Assembly (NCBI GenBank): GCA_051294375.1
Contig: CM119265.1
Coordinates: forward strand, 21,824,278-21,888,277
Length of the DNA stretch: 64,000 nucleotides
Source: Paraspadella gotoi
Lineage: Eukaryota; Chaetognatha
Reading direction: 5' to 3'
In this document: one piece after another, positions 26,301-36,360 of the stretch
How the letters are laid out: every line of letters starts with the position of its first letter
Numbering within the stretch: position 1 is the first letter of the stretch
The notes under the pieces: generated by a model
What the model was told of the DNA's origin: nothing
The model's database searches: none
What the model saw: only the letters and a program-made list of their open reading frames with translations
Position numbers and translations under genes: made by a program

Positions 26301-26468
26301 TGCTGGAAACGACTCATTTCGAATCATTTTTAAACGTGCGACAATGTTCACCAATGAAAAAAAAACGATCTCTACCACTAAAATTACCATCTGCGAAGAA
26401 AAGTAATCACCTGCCAAAAAATACACACCAAGCATGAAGCACAATAATTGCACACGTATAAAATCCAT
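7517..26468 (-). CDS. crb: Crumbs apical polarity protein, complete, 21 coding exons, 1,457 aa
   Basis: Coding exons 5'->3': 26411-26468, 25874-26058, 25072-25300, 24286-24891, 23913-24185, 23404-23637, 22989-23182, 22524-22671, 22264-22427, 21664-21919, 21139-21364, 20730-20891, 11692-11821, 10802-11060, 10452-10580, 9737-9985, 9186-9272, 8896-9045, 8401-8662, 8173-8317, 7517-7744. All phases agree and the total is 1,458 codons. The start is the first ATG after an in-frame TAA and begins a signal peptide ([20 protein letters not shown]). Order: EGFs (20-150), laminin-G 1 (~150-305), EGF, laminin-G 2 (~355-540), EGF, laminin-G 3 (~645-800), further EGFs to ~1382, TM (~1393-1416), and a ~41-residue tail. 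The tail has the FERM-binding RGTYSPS box and ends PPPEERLI, the PALS1/PAR6 PDZ ligand. Crumbs sets apical identity and junction position in epithelia. Two introns start with GC. Intron 12 holds another gene. Confidence 0.93.
8703..8842. repeat. (GAAAG)/(GAAA) microsatellite in a crumbs intron
   Basis: An interrupted purine run of GAAAG and GAAA units lies between two EGF-coding exons. On the crumbs strand it is pyrimidine-rich and lies just downstream of a splice donor. Confidence 0.85.
13412..13490. repeat. (AG)n microsatellite
   Basis: Nearly pure dinucleotide run with a few AAAG interruptions, inside crumbs intron 12. Confidence 0.95.
13757..13834. repeat. (AG)n microsatellite
   Basis: A second, nearly pure AG run in the same intron. 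Confidence 0.95.
13981..14846 (+). other. Candidate 5' exons of the nested repeat-protein gene
   Basis: Two pieces look exonic. At 13981-14042 an ATG ATG opens an acidic reading frame ([16 protein letters not shown]) that runs into a GG|GTAAGT donor. From 14512, after a pyrimidine tract and CAG, an open frame with a TRCHKKK motif and Asp/Asn-rich stretches runs to a TGA at 14846. Their phases do not join to each other or to the exon at 15008, so a small exon or a base error is missing. The region between holds an (AG)n run at about 14120-14190. Confidence 0.35.
14949..14999 (+). repeat. (CT)n microsatellite acting as a polypyrimidine tract
   Basis: About 25 CT units end within 10 bases of the CAG acceptor of the next exon, so the microsatellite itself forms the 3' splice-site pyrimidine tract. 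Confidence 0.8.
15008..20475 (+). CDS. Unrecognised acidic, repeat-rich protein nested in crumbs intron 12
   Basis: Four exons join in phase: 15008-18462, 18529-18709, 18882-20037 and 20262-20475 (TGA), giving at least about 1,668 aa. The true N-terminus is unresolved. The first in-frame ATG of the large exon is at 15100, but the frame is open back to a strong acceptor. Features in order: acidic runs near 15.2 and 15.7 kb; three diverged copies of an L-x-F/GF-x-E-A-x-TV-x-S motif (15953, 16289, 16648); seven to eight tandem 37-residue repeats with core [18 protein letters not shown]; an Arg/Ser-rich and Gly-rich block; another acidic run and a Thr run; a Gln/Ser-rich segment (19.1-19.9 kb) with recurring QSKQSDQ and QWDQP; and a more ordered C-terminal ~70 residues beginning [20 protein letters not shown] recognise no family. 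It may be a large disordered scaffold or cytoskeletal protein, but that is a guess. Confidence 0.75.
16840..17640 (+). repeat. Coding tandem repeat, 111-bp (37-aa) unit
   Basis: The same GTCTCCGAAGGGTGC start recurs exactly 111 bases apart (17044, 17155, 17266 and so on). The five central copies are nearly identical, and the outer copies are diverged. The period is a whole number of codons, so unit gain or loss keeps the frame. Core residues are [19 protein letters not shown] and LDVESTREI. Confidence 0.93.
20594..20599 (+). terminator. Poly(A) signal of the nested repeat-protein gene
   Basis: AATAAA lies 119 bp after the stop codon and only 130 bp before the next crumbs exon, which is on the other strand. 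Confidence 0.6.
21470..21604. repeat. (GAAA)n microsatellite in a crumbs intron
   Basis: A tetranucleotide run between laminin-G-coding exons. Confidence 0.9.
23270..23350. repeat. (AG)n microsatellite in a crumbs intron
   Basis: Read on the crumbs strand this is (CT)n, lying about 90 bases upstream of the acceptor of the next exon. Confidence 0.93.
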
Positions 26469-26771
26469 ATTCGCTGCTTATGTATTTTTTTTAAAAGATT
26501 AACAAAAAGTTTTTAATGCAGACATTTTTTTTATGAAAGTCTTCGTTCCAAAGTTACACCGATGGTTTTCACGACATGGTTTGACGATTTTTTTTTAACG
26601 CTTGATGGGTTTTACATCCTTTAATTGACGCTTAAATACTGAAATACTTCAAAAAAGCAAAAATAGATTAAAAATTTTGAAAATGCTGTTAACGTGAAAA
26701 AGAATGTTTCTGGCATCGCATGTGATGACAGAATGAGGGATGGAGAGGGGGTGTAATAATAACAGAAACAG

Positions 26772-26774
<3 letters not shown>

Positions 26775-26866
<92 letters not shown>
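26775..26866. repeat. (AG)n microsatellite upstream of crumbs
   Basis: About 45 uninterrupted AG units, some 300 bp upstream of the crumbs start codon. Confidence 0.95.
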
Positions 26867-26869
<3 letters not shown>

Positions 26870-27252
26870 ACACGATGGCAAGTTTGTTTGGGGAAAGAGA
26901 AGAAGGATTTTAATCGATAAAAACGCCGGAGCGCATTTTCCAGTAACAATAGAAGTGATAAGAATCAGAAACGAGAAGAAATCAGAGATAAGAGAAAATT
27001 TAACGCATCGATGAAGAAAAATGAAGACAGTGGATTTTAATCTAATTTGCATCTGCGAAAATAACAGGTTTTTACTTGGTAAAGGAAATGATTAAACGAA
27101 ATTGAGAAAAAAAAATATTAAAGAGGAATTCTTGGATAATATTTTACTAAGCGAATTTTTATTTCCGCACGAGAATGTTTAAAATATCTTGGTTAAAATT
27201 TGTTCGATAAATTCTACTTTTTTAATCAAATGTTCTTTGTGTATTTATTCAG

Positions 27253-27673
27253 CCTTTGAGACTTATTATTTCGACGAATTATGAAACTATTCAATATTCA
27301 TCAAGCGATGTGGAAATAGATATCGAAATCAGTAACGTGAACGAAATAGAACAGAACTCTTTTAAGCGGAGAAAACTTATTGGTGAAGACGTTCAAAATT
27401 GTTCGAACCTGTCACTAAATTGCAAGGGAGGTGTGTCAGATTCAGTTGAGTTGAGAATCTAAAAATAAATCGAATTTTCGTGACAACGATTGATATCGAG
27501 AGACTGGAAATATTTCTTCGCGCGTCTCTGTCTCTCTTATCTCAATTCACTTGCCAGAGAGAGAGAGAGAAGAGAGAGAGATAGACAGAGAAAGAGAGGA
27601 AGAGATATTCGAAACGGCGCCCAAGATAAGGGCAACAAACTCGAGAAAGAAAGTTCGATCGAATAAAATACTG

Positions 27674-27716
<43 letters not shown>

Positions 27717-28043
27717 AGAGAGAGATGAGAGGAGAGGAGAGAGAGAGAGAGAGAGAGAGCGGCGAATTGTCGAGGTAAGTTCTCGCGAAATCGGGTTGGC
27801 AGAGTCGTGAGGTGAGTCTCTACTGACGGATCAACGCGAGCTGGCGCGTCGATGAGAAATCAGCGAACCGACCAATCAAGTCTAAGCGGCGTTTTTGTGT
27901 CTCGACTTTTTCTTGTTTCTTGTTTTGTCATTATCGATCAACATATTTTTTTTGGAATGTTTTGTATTTCAGACGCAGTGACGCGGATCGAAACAAAGAA
28001 TCAGCGACGCAAAGTATCGATCGTTTTAGTACAAGATTTCTAG
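27253..28043 (+). CDS. Weak candidate: two-exon 3' end of an unknown small gene
   Basis: An open stretch at 27253-27430 follows a good ATTCAG acceptor and ends in GGAG|GTGTGT. A second stretch at 27973-28043 follows TATTTCAG and ends in TAG. The phases match (1 to 1), giving about 83 residues that include a basic FKRRKL motif and a C-terminal RRKVSIVLVQDF. No family is recognised and no start exon is identified. The intron contains (AG)n runs. This could be chance. Confidence 0.25.
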
Positions 28044-29425
28044 ATTTTTTTAAAGGATTGTTTAAAAAGCTGCGGGTTTTAAGTTAAACTAGTCAAAAGA
28101 AAAAAAGTTGTGGGGCTCGCCACTCAGATCGAAACAAAAATGCGACTCGTGTTGGGAACGGACTCGCTCTCTATCCTACGGCAGGGCAAGACGTTTGCGG
28201 AGAGGACCGGTTCGAAAGCCGACAATGACAGACAATCGGAACCCGACAGTTGAGAAAAACAAAACAAAAACAAAAAACACAGCTGTTAATTTTTATTTTT
28301 TTTTTTTTTTTTTTTTTTTTTTTCTGAAAAGAAAACAGAGCCAAACCAAAATTGCAGGGAATGGTGGCCCAAAAAATAACTTATGTCAACTTAAAAACGA
28401 GAACAAATAAGGGGAAGATTAAAACTGAAAATGAAAAAGAAGAGATCGGGGAGACAAAAGTCAAGCAACTCCGCTCCACATGAGACGGCAACTCAATCAC
28501 GGGACTTCGGGGAAAAAGCGAGCAGGTCCCCTTTCTCGCGCTGCAAGGCAGACAGAAGAAGGCTCTCCAAAAAAGTGCTTAGACGTTTTTGCCGATATCT
28601 AAGCCTGCATTCGTTGCTTGGGAGTTTTGGCGAAGTATCTGTTTTATGGTTGATGTCGTTTGGCGGTTATTGTTGTTGCTGGTCTTCGGGATTGAACTCG
28701 GACTGTGTCGGACCGGACGGGCGTCCGGTGAGAAGAGAAGAGAGAGAGAGAGAGAGAGAGAGAAGAGGAGAGAAATTGAGATAAATGCCCGAGCTTATAG
28801 GGTAATTACTCTTTAAGAATGTACTCTATCAGTAAGAGAGAGAAGAGAGAGTGAGACTGTGGTATTCCCGTCTGGAACGGGTAAAGTCGATTTGCCAGTT
28901 TGCGGGAGAGCGAAAAAAAAGGTGAGTTAACAAATCGCGTGACGACGACGACGACGACGACGACGACGGAATTCGAAGTCGAGAATTAAAAAGTGGAGGC
29001 GAAGATCGATGGAACGAAACGATGTCGGCGCATGGAAGCATGGAGGGACAGGGAACTACGGTACGGAACTATGGGAGCATTGGTGGAACAAGGAACTATA
29101 AGAAAGAATGAAGAAACAAAGAAACAATTGATAAAATTATATGAAACTATAAACTCTGGTAGGATGGCGAGAAACGCAGACGAAGGGAAAAAAGTATGAA
29201 TTGAAACGACAAATTATTTGGAACAATGAACAATTGAAAATTTAGCAAAGTCATTCGAAGAACGGAACAGTATGCAAAGTGGAGAACGAAGCGCTGACCC
29301 ACAATAAAATAGAAAAAGACTAGTTCAACTTCGAAAGAATTAATAAAAAAATTTTTTCTTAAATATTTTTTATTCTTTATTCTTCAAACAAAAAACAAAT
29401 CGCTGCGGTTTTCCGGACCGACCCT

Positions 29426-29458
<33 letters not shown>

Positions 29459-29483
29459 NNNNNNNNNNNNNNNNNNNNNNNNN
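29459..29483. other. Assembly gap (25 N)
   Basis: A run of 25 N directly follows a (CT)n run, as expected when a contig ends in a microsatellite. The uniform 25-N size of all three gaps suggests a placeholder rather than a measured length. Confidence 0.99.
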
Positions 29484-30475
29484 TAATAAATCAAAACAAG
29501 TGAGACTTCTTTTTTATATATCTTTAATCATTAAGGTTCAATTGTGACGAAACACTTAGAATGGTTTTTTTTTTTCAATCTGACAAAATGAGTCTAGATT
29601 GATTTTATTTCTTATCTTTAATTACTTTTTTCTAACGTTGTCTTCTATTTGAAAAATACAGTCATGATAAGTAATACTGACAAATTTGTTTGATATTTCT
29701 TAACCGATGTGGAATTCTAAAAGTGTTAGCAAATCTTACCTGTATGACCGACTCTGGTGGTCGAGAACCGTAGTCCACCATGTATGCATATTCCATTAAT
29801 CAGAACTTAATTAAAAAAAACGAATAATTCCAATAAGAAGAAAAAAAATTAGCAGTTTTAAAAGTTGGAATTCCTCTCATATTAGTTAGTTTAAAAGATC
29901 ATTTTCACTATGATTTTTACTTATTCTGGAGACCGAAAAAAAAACGTAATAGTTTAGTAAATAGTCAATGTTTGAATAGGGAAAAGGGAATTTAACACAC
30001 AATATCAATTACTTACCACGGCAACGTAACGAAAAATCTTCAGCCTGGATTCTATCAGAGCTGACTTTTTGTTTCATACTTCGTCCGAAGTTTTTCGTAT
30101 TATTCACCAGTGGAAAAACTTACATGTATGCAAATTCACAAATTAAAATAAAATAAGGACAACTTATTATAACGACGAATAGCAGCAAAGAATTGCAAAT
30201 AATTGTTAATAAAGTAAATAGCGTAATGATATTTTATTAGCTTCATGACAACCAAATGTGAATATACTTTGAAACTAAAACTCCATTGTCTCGAGTCGCC
30301 GATTGGCTGGGGATCTATAAAATCGTCTCGTTGATTGGTTAGGCAACGATAGCTAATTTGAAAAAAAAATTAAATGTTTCATCGTTTTTCGTTGTCCTTG
30401 TTACGGCCAAGAGAGAGAGGAGAGAAGAGAGGAGAGAGAGAAGAGAGAGAGAGATAGAAGCAGAGGAGAGAGAGA

Positions 30476-30517
<42 letters not shown>

Positions 30518-32477
30518 TAACTTCTTTTTAACTTTATCTGCAACTGTAAGATGTCGCTACGCGCTCGTAGGATTGATCCGTGTCCTTTCAAAAAAGAACA
30601 AAGATCGCTGTCCGCTTAAGTACCGAAGTGTTGAGCGCATTGAGATCAAGCAATCACAATAATAAGCAGGCATAGCCCGATCTTTGAAGGACTTTTAAAG
30701 AAGAATCCGAAATATTATGTCTGTCTGTCTGTCTGTCTGTCTGTCGTCTGCTGCCGTCCGTCCCGTCGTCGTCCCACCTTAGCAAAAAAACAGCTACTCG
30801 TCTCCTCCCGCCTCCTCCTCCCCTCCTCCCTCCACCCTTCGTCTCTCGCCCTCTCTCCCTCCCCTCTTCCTCCCTCACCTGCCTCCCTCGCTCGTCTCGC
30901 CCGGTCGTGCCCATCGCCCTGTCCCCACGTCTCCTCCCCTCTCCGTTCTCAATCTCCTCCGTCACTCCGCCCTCTCTCACTTCCCAAGCCATCCTTCTCT
31001 TCTTTCTCCCTCACGCCGTCTCCTCCCGAGTTCTTCCCATTCTCCCCTCATTCCTCCTGCTCTCTCTGCTACTGCTCAATCCGGGTTTTGTTTATTTCTC
31101 CGTTCACGAACCACGATGGAAAGCGATTAATGAAAACAAAGAGAATCGTTTACGCGGTAATTGAAGAAACGGATAGCGGTCGGGAGTGGGAGGTTATAAG
31201 GAGATTAGAGAGAAGCGTGGGGTGGTAGGAAAATTAGGAAGGACAAAGGAGGGGAGGAAAAAGTACAAAATTGAAACATGAGGAAATTAAAATATTAGTT
31301 GAAATTAGATCGAATACAGAGTAGAGAAGAAAGATCAAAAGGGAGGGGAGAAAGGAAAAAACAGAAAAGGAGGTGGGAGAACCAAGACGAACTTCAAAGG
31401 ATATGATAACAAAGTTGATAAGTATCCGGACCTGAAAGAAAGATCCGATCCAGATACGTTTCGAGGTGTTGAGAAGATCGAAAAAGTGATATCGTCTCGG
31501 ATAAAAAACGTGAAATTCGTAGTCGTTGCTCTTCGAATTAAGAATTAGATCCAAAAATACAACTGTAATCCAATCCTCAAAAAAAAAAAAAAAAAAAAAA
31601 AAACACGTTCGAGTTTTCAATGACCGACAAAAAAAATGTATAATCTCAAACGAAAATTTCACAAGTTGTATCTTCGTCTTCACTCCGCAACTTTTGAGTT
31701 TGGCTCAGAAACGATTTTCTCAATCAACGATCTCGACTGATAGGAAATCTGACCGCGAAAAAGTTTTATATTCGCTGTCGAAACTCGACAAGCGAAGACT
31801 GCGATGGTTTATCGCGAACGTGACGACGACGATGACGACGACGACGATGACAGGGACGATCGTTTCCTCTTTTCGCATCTCGATCAAGTGGCCGAAGATT
31901 ATAAATCCCGTTGAGTAGTGATAAAAAAATTGATGATCCTGGCGAAACCCGCTTTTTCGATATACACTGATCAGTATCAATTCGTTCACAAATTCAGCAT
32001 CGTGTTAAAGGCCGAGGTTTATGAATTGTTCAGAAACTGGTGAGCTGCAATTGTTGTATTATTTTAAACATTTCAAAACTTTCAATCGAGTGCGTGGTTA
32101 TTTGGGTGAAATGCAAAGCAAATTTTTTTTCCGACACTTCCCTTAAGTTCCACTTATCTTGATGCCTTTTTTAGCTCGAGCTATGAAAAAGTTGATCAAG
32201 ACGTGTCAAGCTTACTATTGCCCGAAATGAAAAGCTTCTCACAGAGTCGCTTTCCCCGCGATCATAACAACCAAAAACAAAAAAAAAAAATTTCAGAATA
32301 TCCCGAGAAAAACTTTTAAAAAATCTACTTTTTAAAGAAAACAAAAATCATTTTTGAACAAAGACATTGTTTTTCTCGTCGAAAAGAGTTTTTTTTGTGT
32401 GAGACTTTTCAGTGTGAGACTCGATCTCCTTTTTTGAGGAAAAAGTTTCGACCTTTGGCGCCGCTTTATCGCTCTTT

Positions 32478-32550
32478 GGGGCCAGGGGGGGGGAATCGAA
32501 CCCCCGACCCTCACGTCAGACCCGATTGCCTCACTCCATCCTCTCTTTCG
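32478..32550 (-). ncRNA. tRNA-like relic with an intact B box
   Basis: On the minus strand GGTTCGATTCC (complement of 32492-32502) matches the RNA polymerase III B box exactly. It sits in a five-base-pair G/C stem like a T arm and is followed by a TGGCCCCA end. I cannot find the pairing 5' acceptor strand or a clean anticodon stem, so this is more likely a tRNA pseudogene or a tRNA-derived SINE fragment than a working tRNA. Confidence 0.35.
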
Positions 32551-32954
32551 AGTTATTGAACAGTTCTCCCCCATCCCATCATTGTTTCTCTCGAGGGTTA
32601 ACTCCCTCTCTATCTCTTTCTTTCCCACTTTACCTCTCCTCTCACAATCTCACTTCCCTCTCTTGATCTTTTATTTTCTTTCCATTCTCACACCTTCTCT
32701 CTTCCGTCTTAATCTCGATGGACACGTTAAACGCCTCAAATAATCCATCGCTTCTCAGACTTCAAACACTCGCGCTCTCTCTCTCTCTCTCTCTCCCCTC
32801 ATTCTTCACACCGCGCCCCAAAGCATTATTTCGCCGGGATCGTCTACTATATCTAATGTGAGAGAGGAATAAATTGGGTGGCGGAGCGAGAGGAAAAGAG
32901 AGAGAGAGAGAGATGAGAGAGGAGAGATAGAGAGAGGAGGAGAAGAGAGATGAG

Positions 32955-32993
<39 letters not shown>

Positions 32994-33335
32994 AAAGAAT
33001 AACAGAGGTGGGGGGAGGTTTGGTCTCACCCCAAAGAAACGAGAGGAGTATAAGAACACTTATCTCAAAAATTGGACGCTTTGGGACCCCGAAGCTGAAA
33101 ACGACCCGAATCTGGTCTCTAAGAGAAATTCTTTTTCTTTTTTATTCTTTAACTTCGTCGCTGGTTTATTTCTTTTTCTTTCGAAAAACATTTTTTTTCC
33201 GATTTGTGTTAACTAACGATGGAAACGAGAGAGATGATGAATGAGAAAAAGAATTTTTTGTTCCTCGATTTTTAAGATGAGAAATGAAAGAGTGAAAGAA
33301 TGAATGAATGAATGAATGAATGAAAGAATAAATCA

Positions 33336-33341
33336 TTTATT
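33336..33341 (-). terminator. Candidate poly(A) signal of the upstream EGF gene
   Basis: AATAAA on the minus strand lies about 135 bp after the candidate terminal stop (33476) of the EGF gene. Confidence 0.3.
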
Positions 33342-33475
33342 TAATCAATCAATTCGACGAGATAAAGGAAACAGAAGAAATTATTGACAAAAACCGAAAA
33401 AAAAACTTCCGATTTCCGGATCACAACTTTTCGCGAAAACGAAAAAAAAAAAAAAGATTTGTAGGACTCGATCGC

Positions 33476-34283
33476 CTACTCGGACGAAGGGAGAATAAAA
33501 GAGAGATTCAGGTCGAACCGGATCAGAGTTTGTCCCCCGTAGGACTGACCTCCTGAATTGTCCCCACCTACCGGGTGACCTCGAAAACAAAAGAACGATT
33601 CAAAGGGACCAGGAAGAGAAAGAGTTGGACGGAAAAGTGAGATTTCATCGATGAAAAAAAGGTGGGACGAGAGGAGAAAACGAAATCCTTCCGGTTCATG
33701 CGATTTTAAATTAGAAAACTTGAGAAATATACGAAAGCTAACTAAAATATTGAGTAAGTTTGTTAAATTCGTAACCTGAAATCTTATCCCAAAAGAACTA
33801 ACCGAAATGTCCTTCTCGGCAGACGCAGAAATATCCGCTTTGAGGTCCCGACTTTGCCGCGTCCTCGATGACCGTTGCGCGCTCTTGCGACAGCTCGTGG
33901 AAATCTGAGGAAAGAAAAGGTTAGGGTGAAAAGGGTAGGATAGAAGTAGGATAGAGATAGGATAGGAAAGGACAGAGATACAGAAGGGAAACAAATTTTT
34001 AGTCGCGCCGCGAGTACTCGGTCGGTCGGTCAGTCGGTATGTCTGACCGTTGGTCTGTCCTACTTATGTTAAAAACGCTTATAACTTGTCTATAGTTTGT
34101 TGCTCATTTGTTAAAAATCAAATCTAAGCGACTACTGACGCCGCCTTTTGTTTTTAAAGAAATAAGTAAATAAGTAAATCAGTAAAAAAAAAGTAATGCG
34201 GCGCAACACCTTGGAATAACCGTTCTTTGTTTATTTAAAATATAAGGAAAGACAAAAGAAGTAACTAAAAAAGGTAGACAAAA

Positions 34284-34367
<84 letters not shown>

Positions 34368-36271
34368 AAAAGATAATTAACGAAAGAACCGATTTAAAGC
34401 CCCGTGCCAATGAGTAATCAAAAATCGGGAATAATTTATGAAAAAAGAGCAAGAAGACAAGAAAAGCACCTGAATAAAGTGTTAATTGTTAAAGCACGAA
34501 AAAACAGTAATTTAAAAACATTATTGGTAGATTTTGTAGTAATTGAATTTATTTTGATAAATAAAATAAATCTATAAAACAAACTCGGTGCATATCAACC
34601 TAAGTACATTCCTTCTATTCGATGTCTCTTATCCCAGCACGCACGAAATGTCCGGGACAGGCTCGGAATTTTTTTTTTTTTTTTTTTTTTGGTTACCAAA
34701 CAGGTTTCGTGACAGAGAAATAAGTTTTCTTTCCGTACAAAACATCAATTCCGCAGTAAAAGGCAACAATTTTTTCGATTCTTTTTAAAAAGAGAAAGAA
34801 AAACTATTGAGTTGTATAAATATAATAAAAATATTTACAAATACTATACAAACAAAACTATTCGCCGTTTCCGTCGTCTCCCTTTCTGCGACGATGACGG
34901 CCAACCTCCGAAAATTCGGCGCCCTCTTGTGGAAGAACTTCCTTAACTACCGGCGCTCCCCCCTTTGGACGTTCTTCAGCTTCTGCAGCCCTCTCGTGCC
35001 GCTGGCGCTGCTCCTCATCTTCCGCGAGCGAGTGGAACCCGACACGACTCCGGATCCGACCCTTTTTTCCGCTTTTTCCGTCGACGCCTTCCCGAGGGGC
35101 TTCGACGGGCAGTTGGACGTCGACGAGGTGCGTCGGATGTTCGAGCGGGAAGCGACGTCGAGGGACTTGAGCTACGAGAACTATACCTCCAACGACATCC
35201 CGTGGACGGAGTTGGAAAGGCTCGTCACGAACTTTGGAAGCTCGGAGTTTTTTACAGTTGGTGAGTTAAGGTTTGTGTGTTTAAGATGATGATGATGATG
35301 ATGATGACGTTTATAATAATTAATCTATGGTGCTATTGATTCAATTAAATACAGTTACATCAACAACAGGAATCTTTAAGTTTAAATACAGGAACGTCAA
35401 CAGCAAACATTAAAAATCTTTTATTATCTTTTAACGCTTAAATCTAATTAACCGTACGACCCCTGCTCCCCCCGTCACAGCCTACAGTCCGTCGAATCCC
35501 ACTACGGACAAGATCATGAAGGGCGTATCCGACGCTCTCAACCTCCGCAGCCTGGAACGCTTCGCCAACGAGGCGGCCATGGTCAAGTTCGTCGTCGACA
35601 AGCGCGCCTTCGTCGTCGACAACGCCGACGTCGTCTCCGCCATTCCGGGGCTCGAATCGCTCGCGGGATTCAACGCGGATTCCAGCGCCATCTTGTGCGG
35701 CGTTGCATTCGATGGGTCTGACTTTAACGCCGCCTCGGGGTGAGTAAGGGCGGGTGGCGTTTAGTTGGGTTGTGGAAAGAGGATTTTTTTTGTTGTCAAT
35801 ATCGTTTTGACTTTTTTTTCTTTTTTTTTTTACAATTTAACTTCATTTTTGTTTTCGTTCTTTTTTTAGTTAACTAGCTTTATTTTTAAAATTTTGTATA
35901 TTTAAAAAAATCAATTATCAAAAATATCATTGGTTACGAAAAACTTTTCCCCTAAATTTCGAAGTAAACTAATTTAAAAATTTAAAAAATATATATTAGT
36001 AAACAAGAAGAAAATAAAACCAAAACAATTTTCCTACAACTTGAAACTCCCTTTCCTCTCTTTCCTCCATTCCAACACTCACTCCCCAGTCCCGACATCC
36101 GGGTCTCCATCCGGTTCCCCCATTCTCCGAACGGCGCCTCCCGTCGGTCCGTCTTCCAACGCACGATGTCGTGGTCGACGGAGCGCGTCTTCCCGCGACG
36201 CGAGATCAACGGTCCGAGGGACTTCAGTGGTTACGGTAGCGACAATCCAGGGTACAGATCGCAGGTAAGGT

Positions 36272-36360
<89 letters not shown>

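Larger units (their letters stand above)
26469..33475. other. Mostly noncoding interval between crumbs and the upstream EGF gene
   Basis: This holds the crumbs promoter side, many purine or pyrimidine microsatellites ((AG)n at 26775-26866, a CTGT run at 30719, a pyrimidine-rich stretch at about 30.77-31.09 kb, TGAA units at 33299), an N-gap at 29459-29483, and weak coding candidates described separately. Because of the gap, exons of the upstream EGF gene could be missing here. Confidence 0.6.

Noticed and set aside
26232-26468. 78-codon frame as an independent small membrane protein
   Set aside because: Its first 19 codons are the crumbs signal-peptide exon; the rest is intron read-through after a GTGATT donor.
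30907-31164. Pro/Ser-rich plus-strand frame in the pyrimidine-rich stretch
   Set aside because: Its composition is explained by C/T-rich simple sequence, and there are no splice sites or recognisable motifs.
31234-31683. 149-codon minus-strand frame with an FHVFYPRRYHFFDLLN stretch
   Set aside because: I considered it as a laminin-G exon, but no phase-compatible neighbours or domain hallmarks were found.
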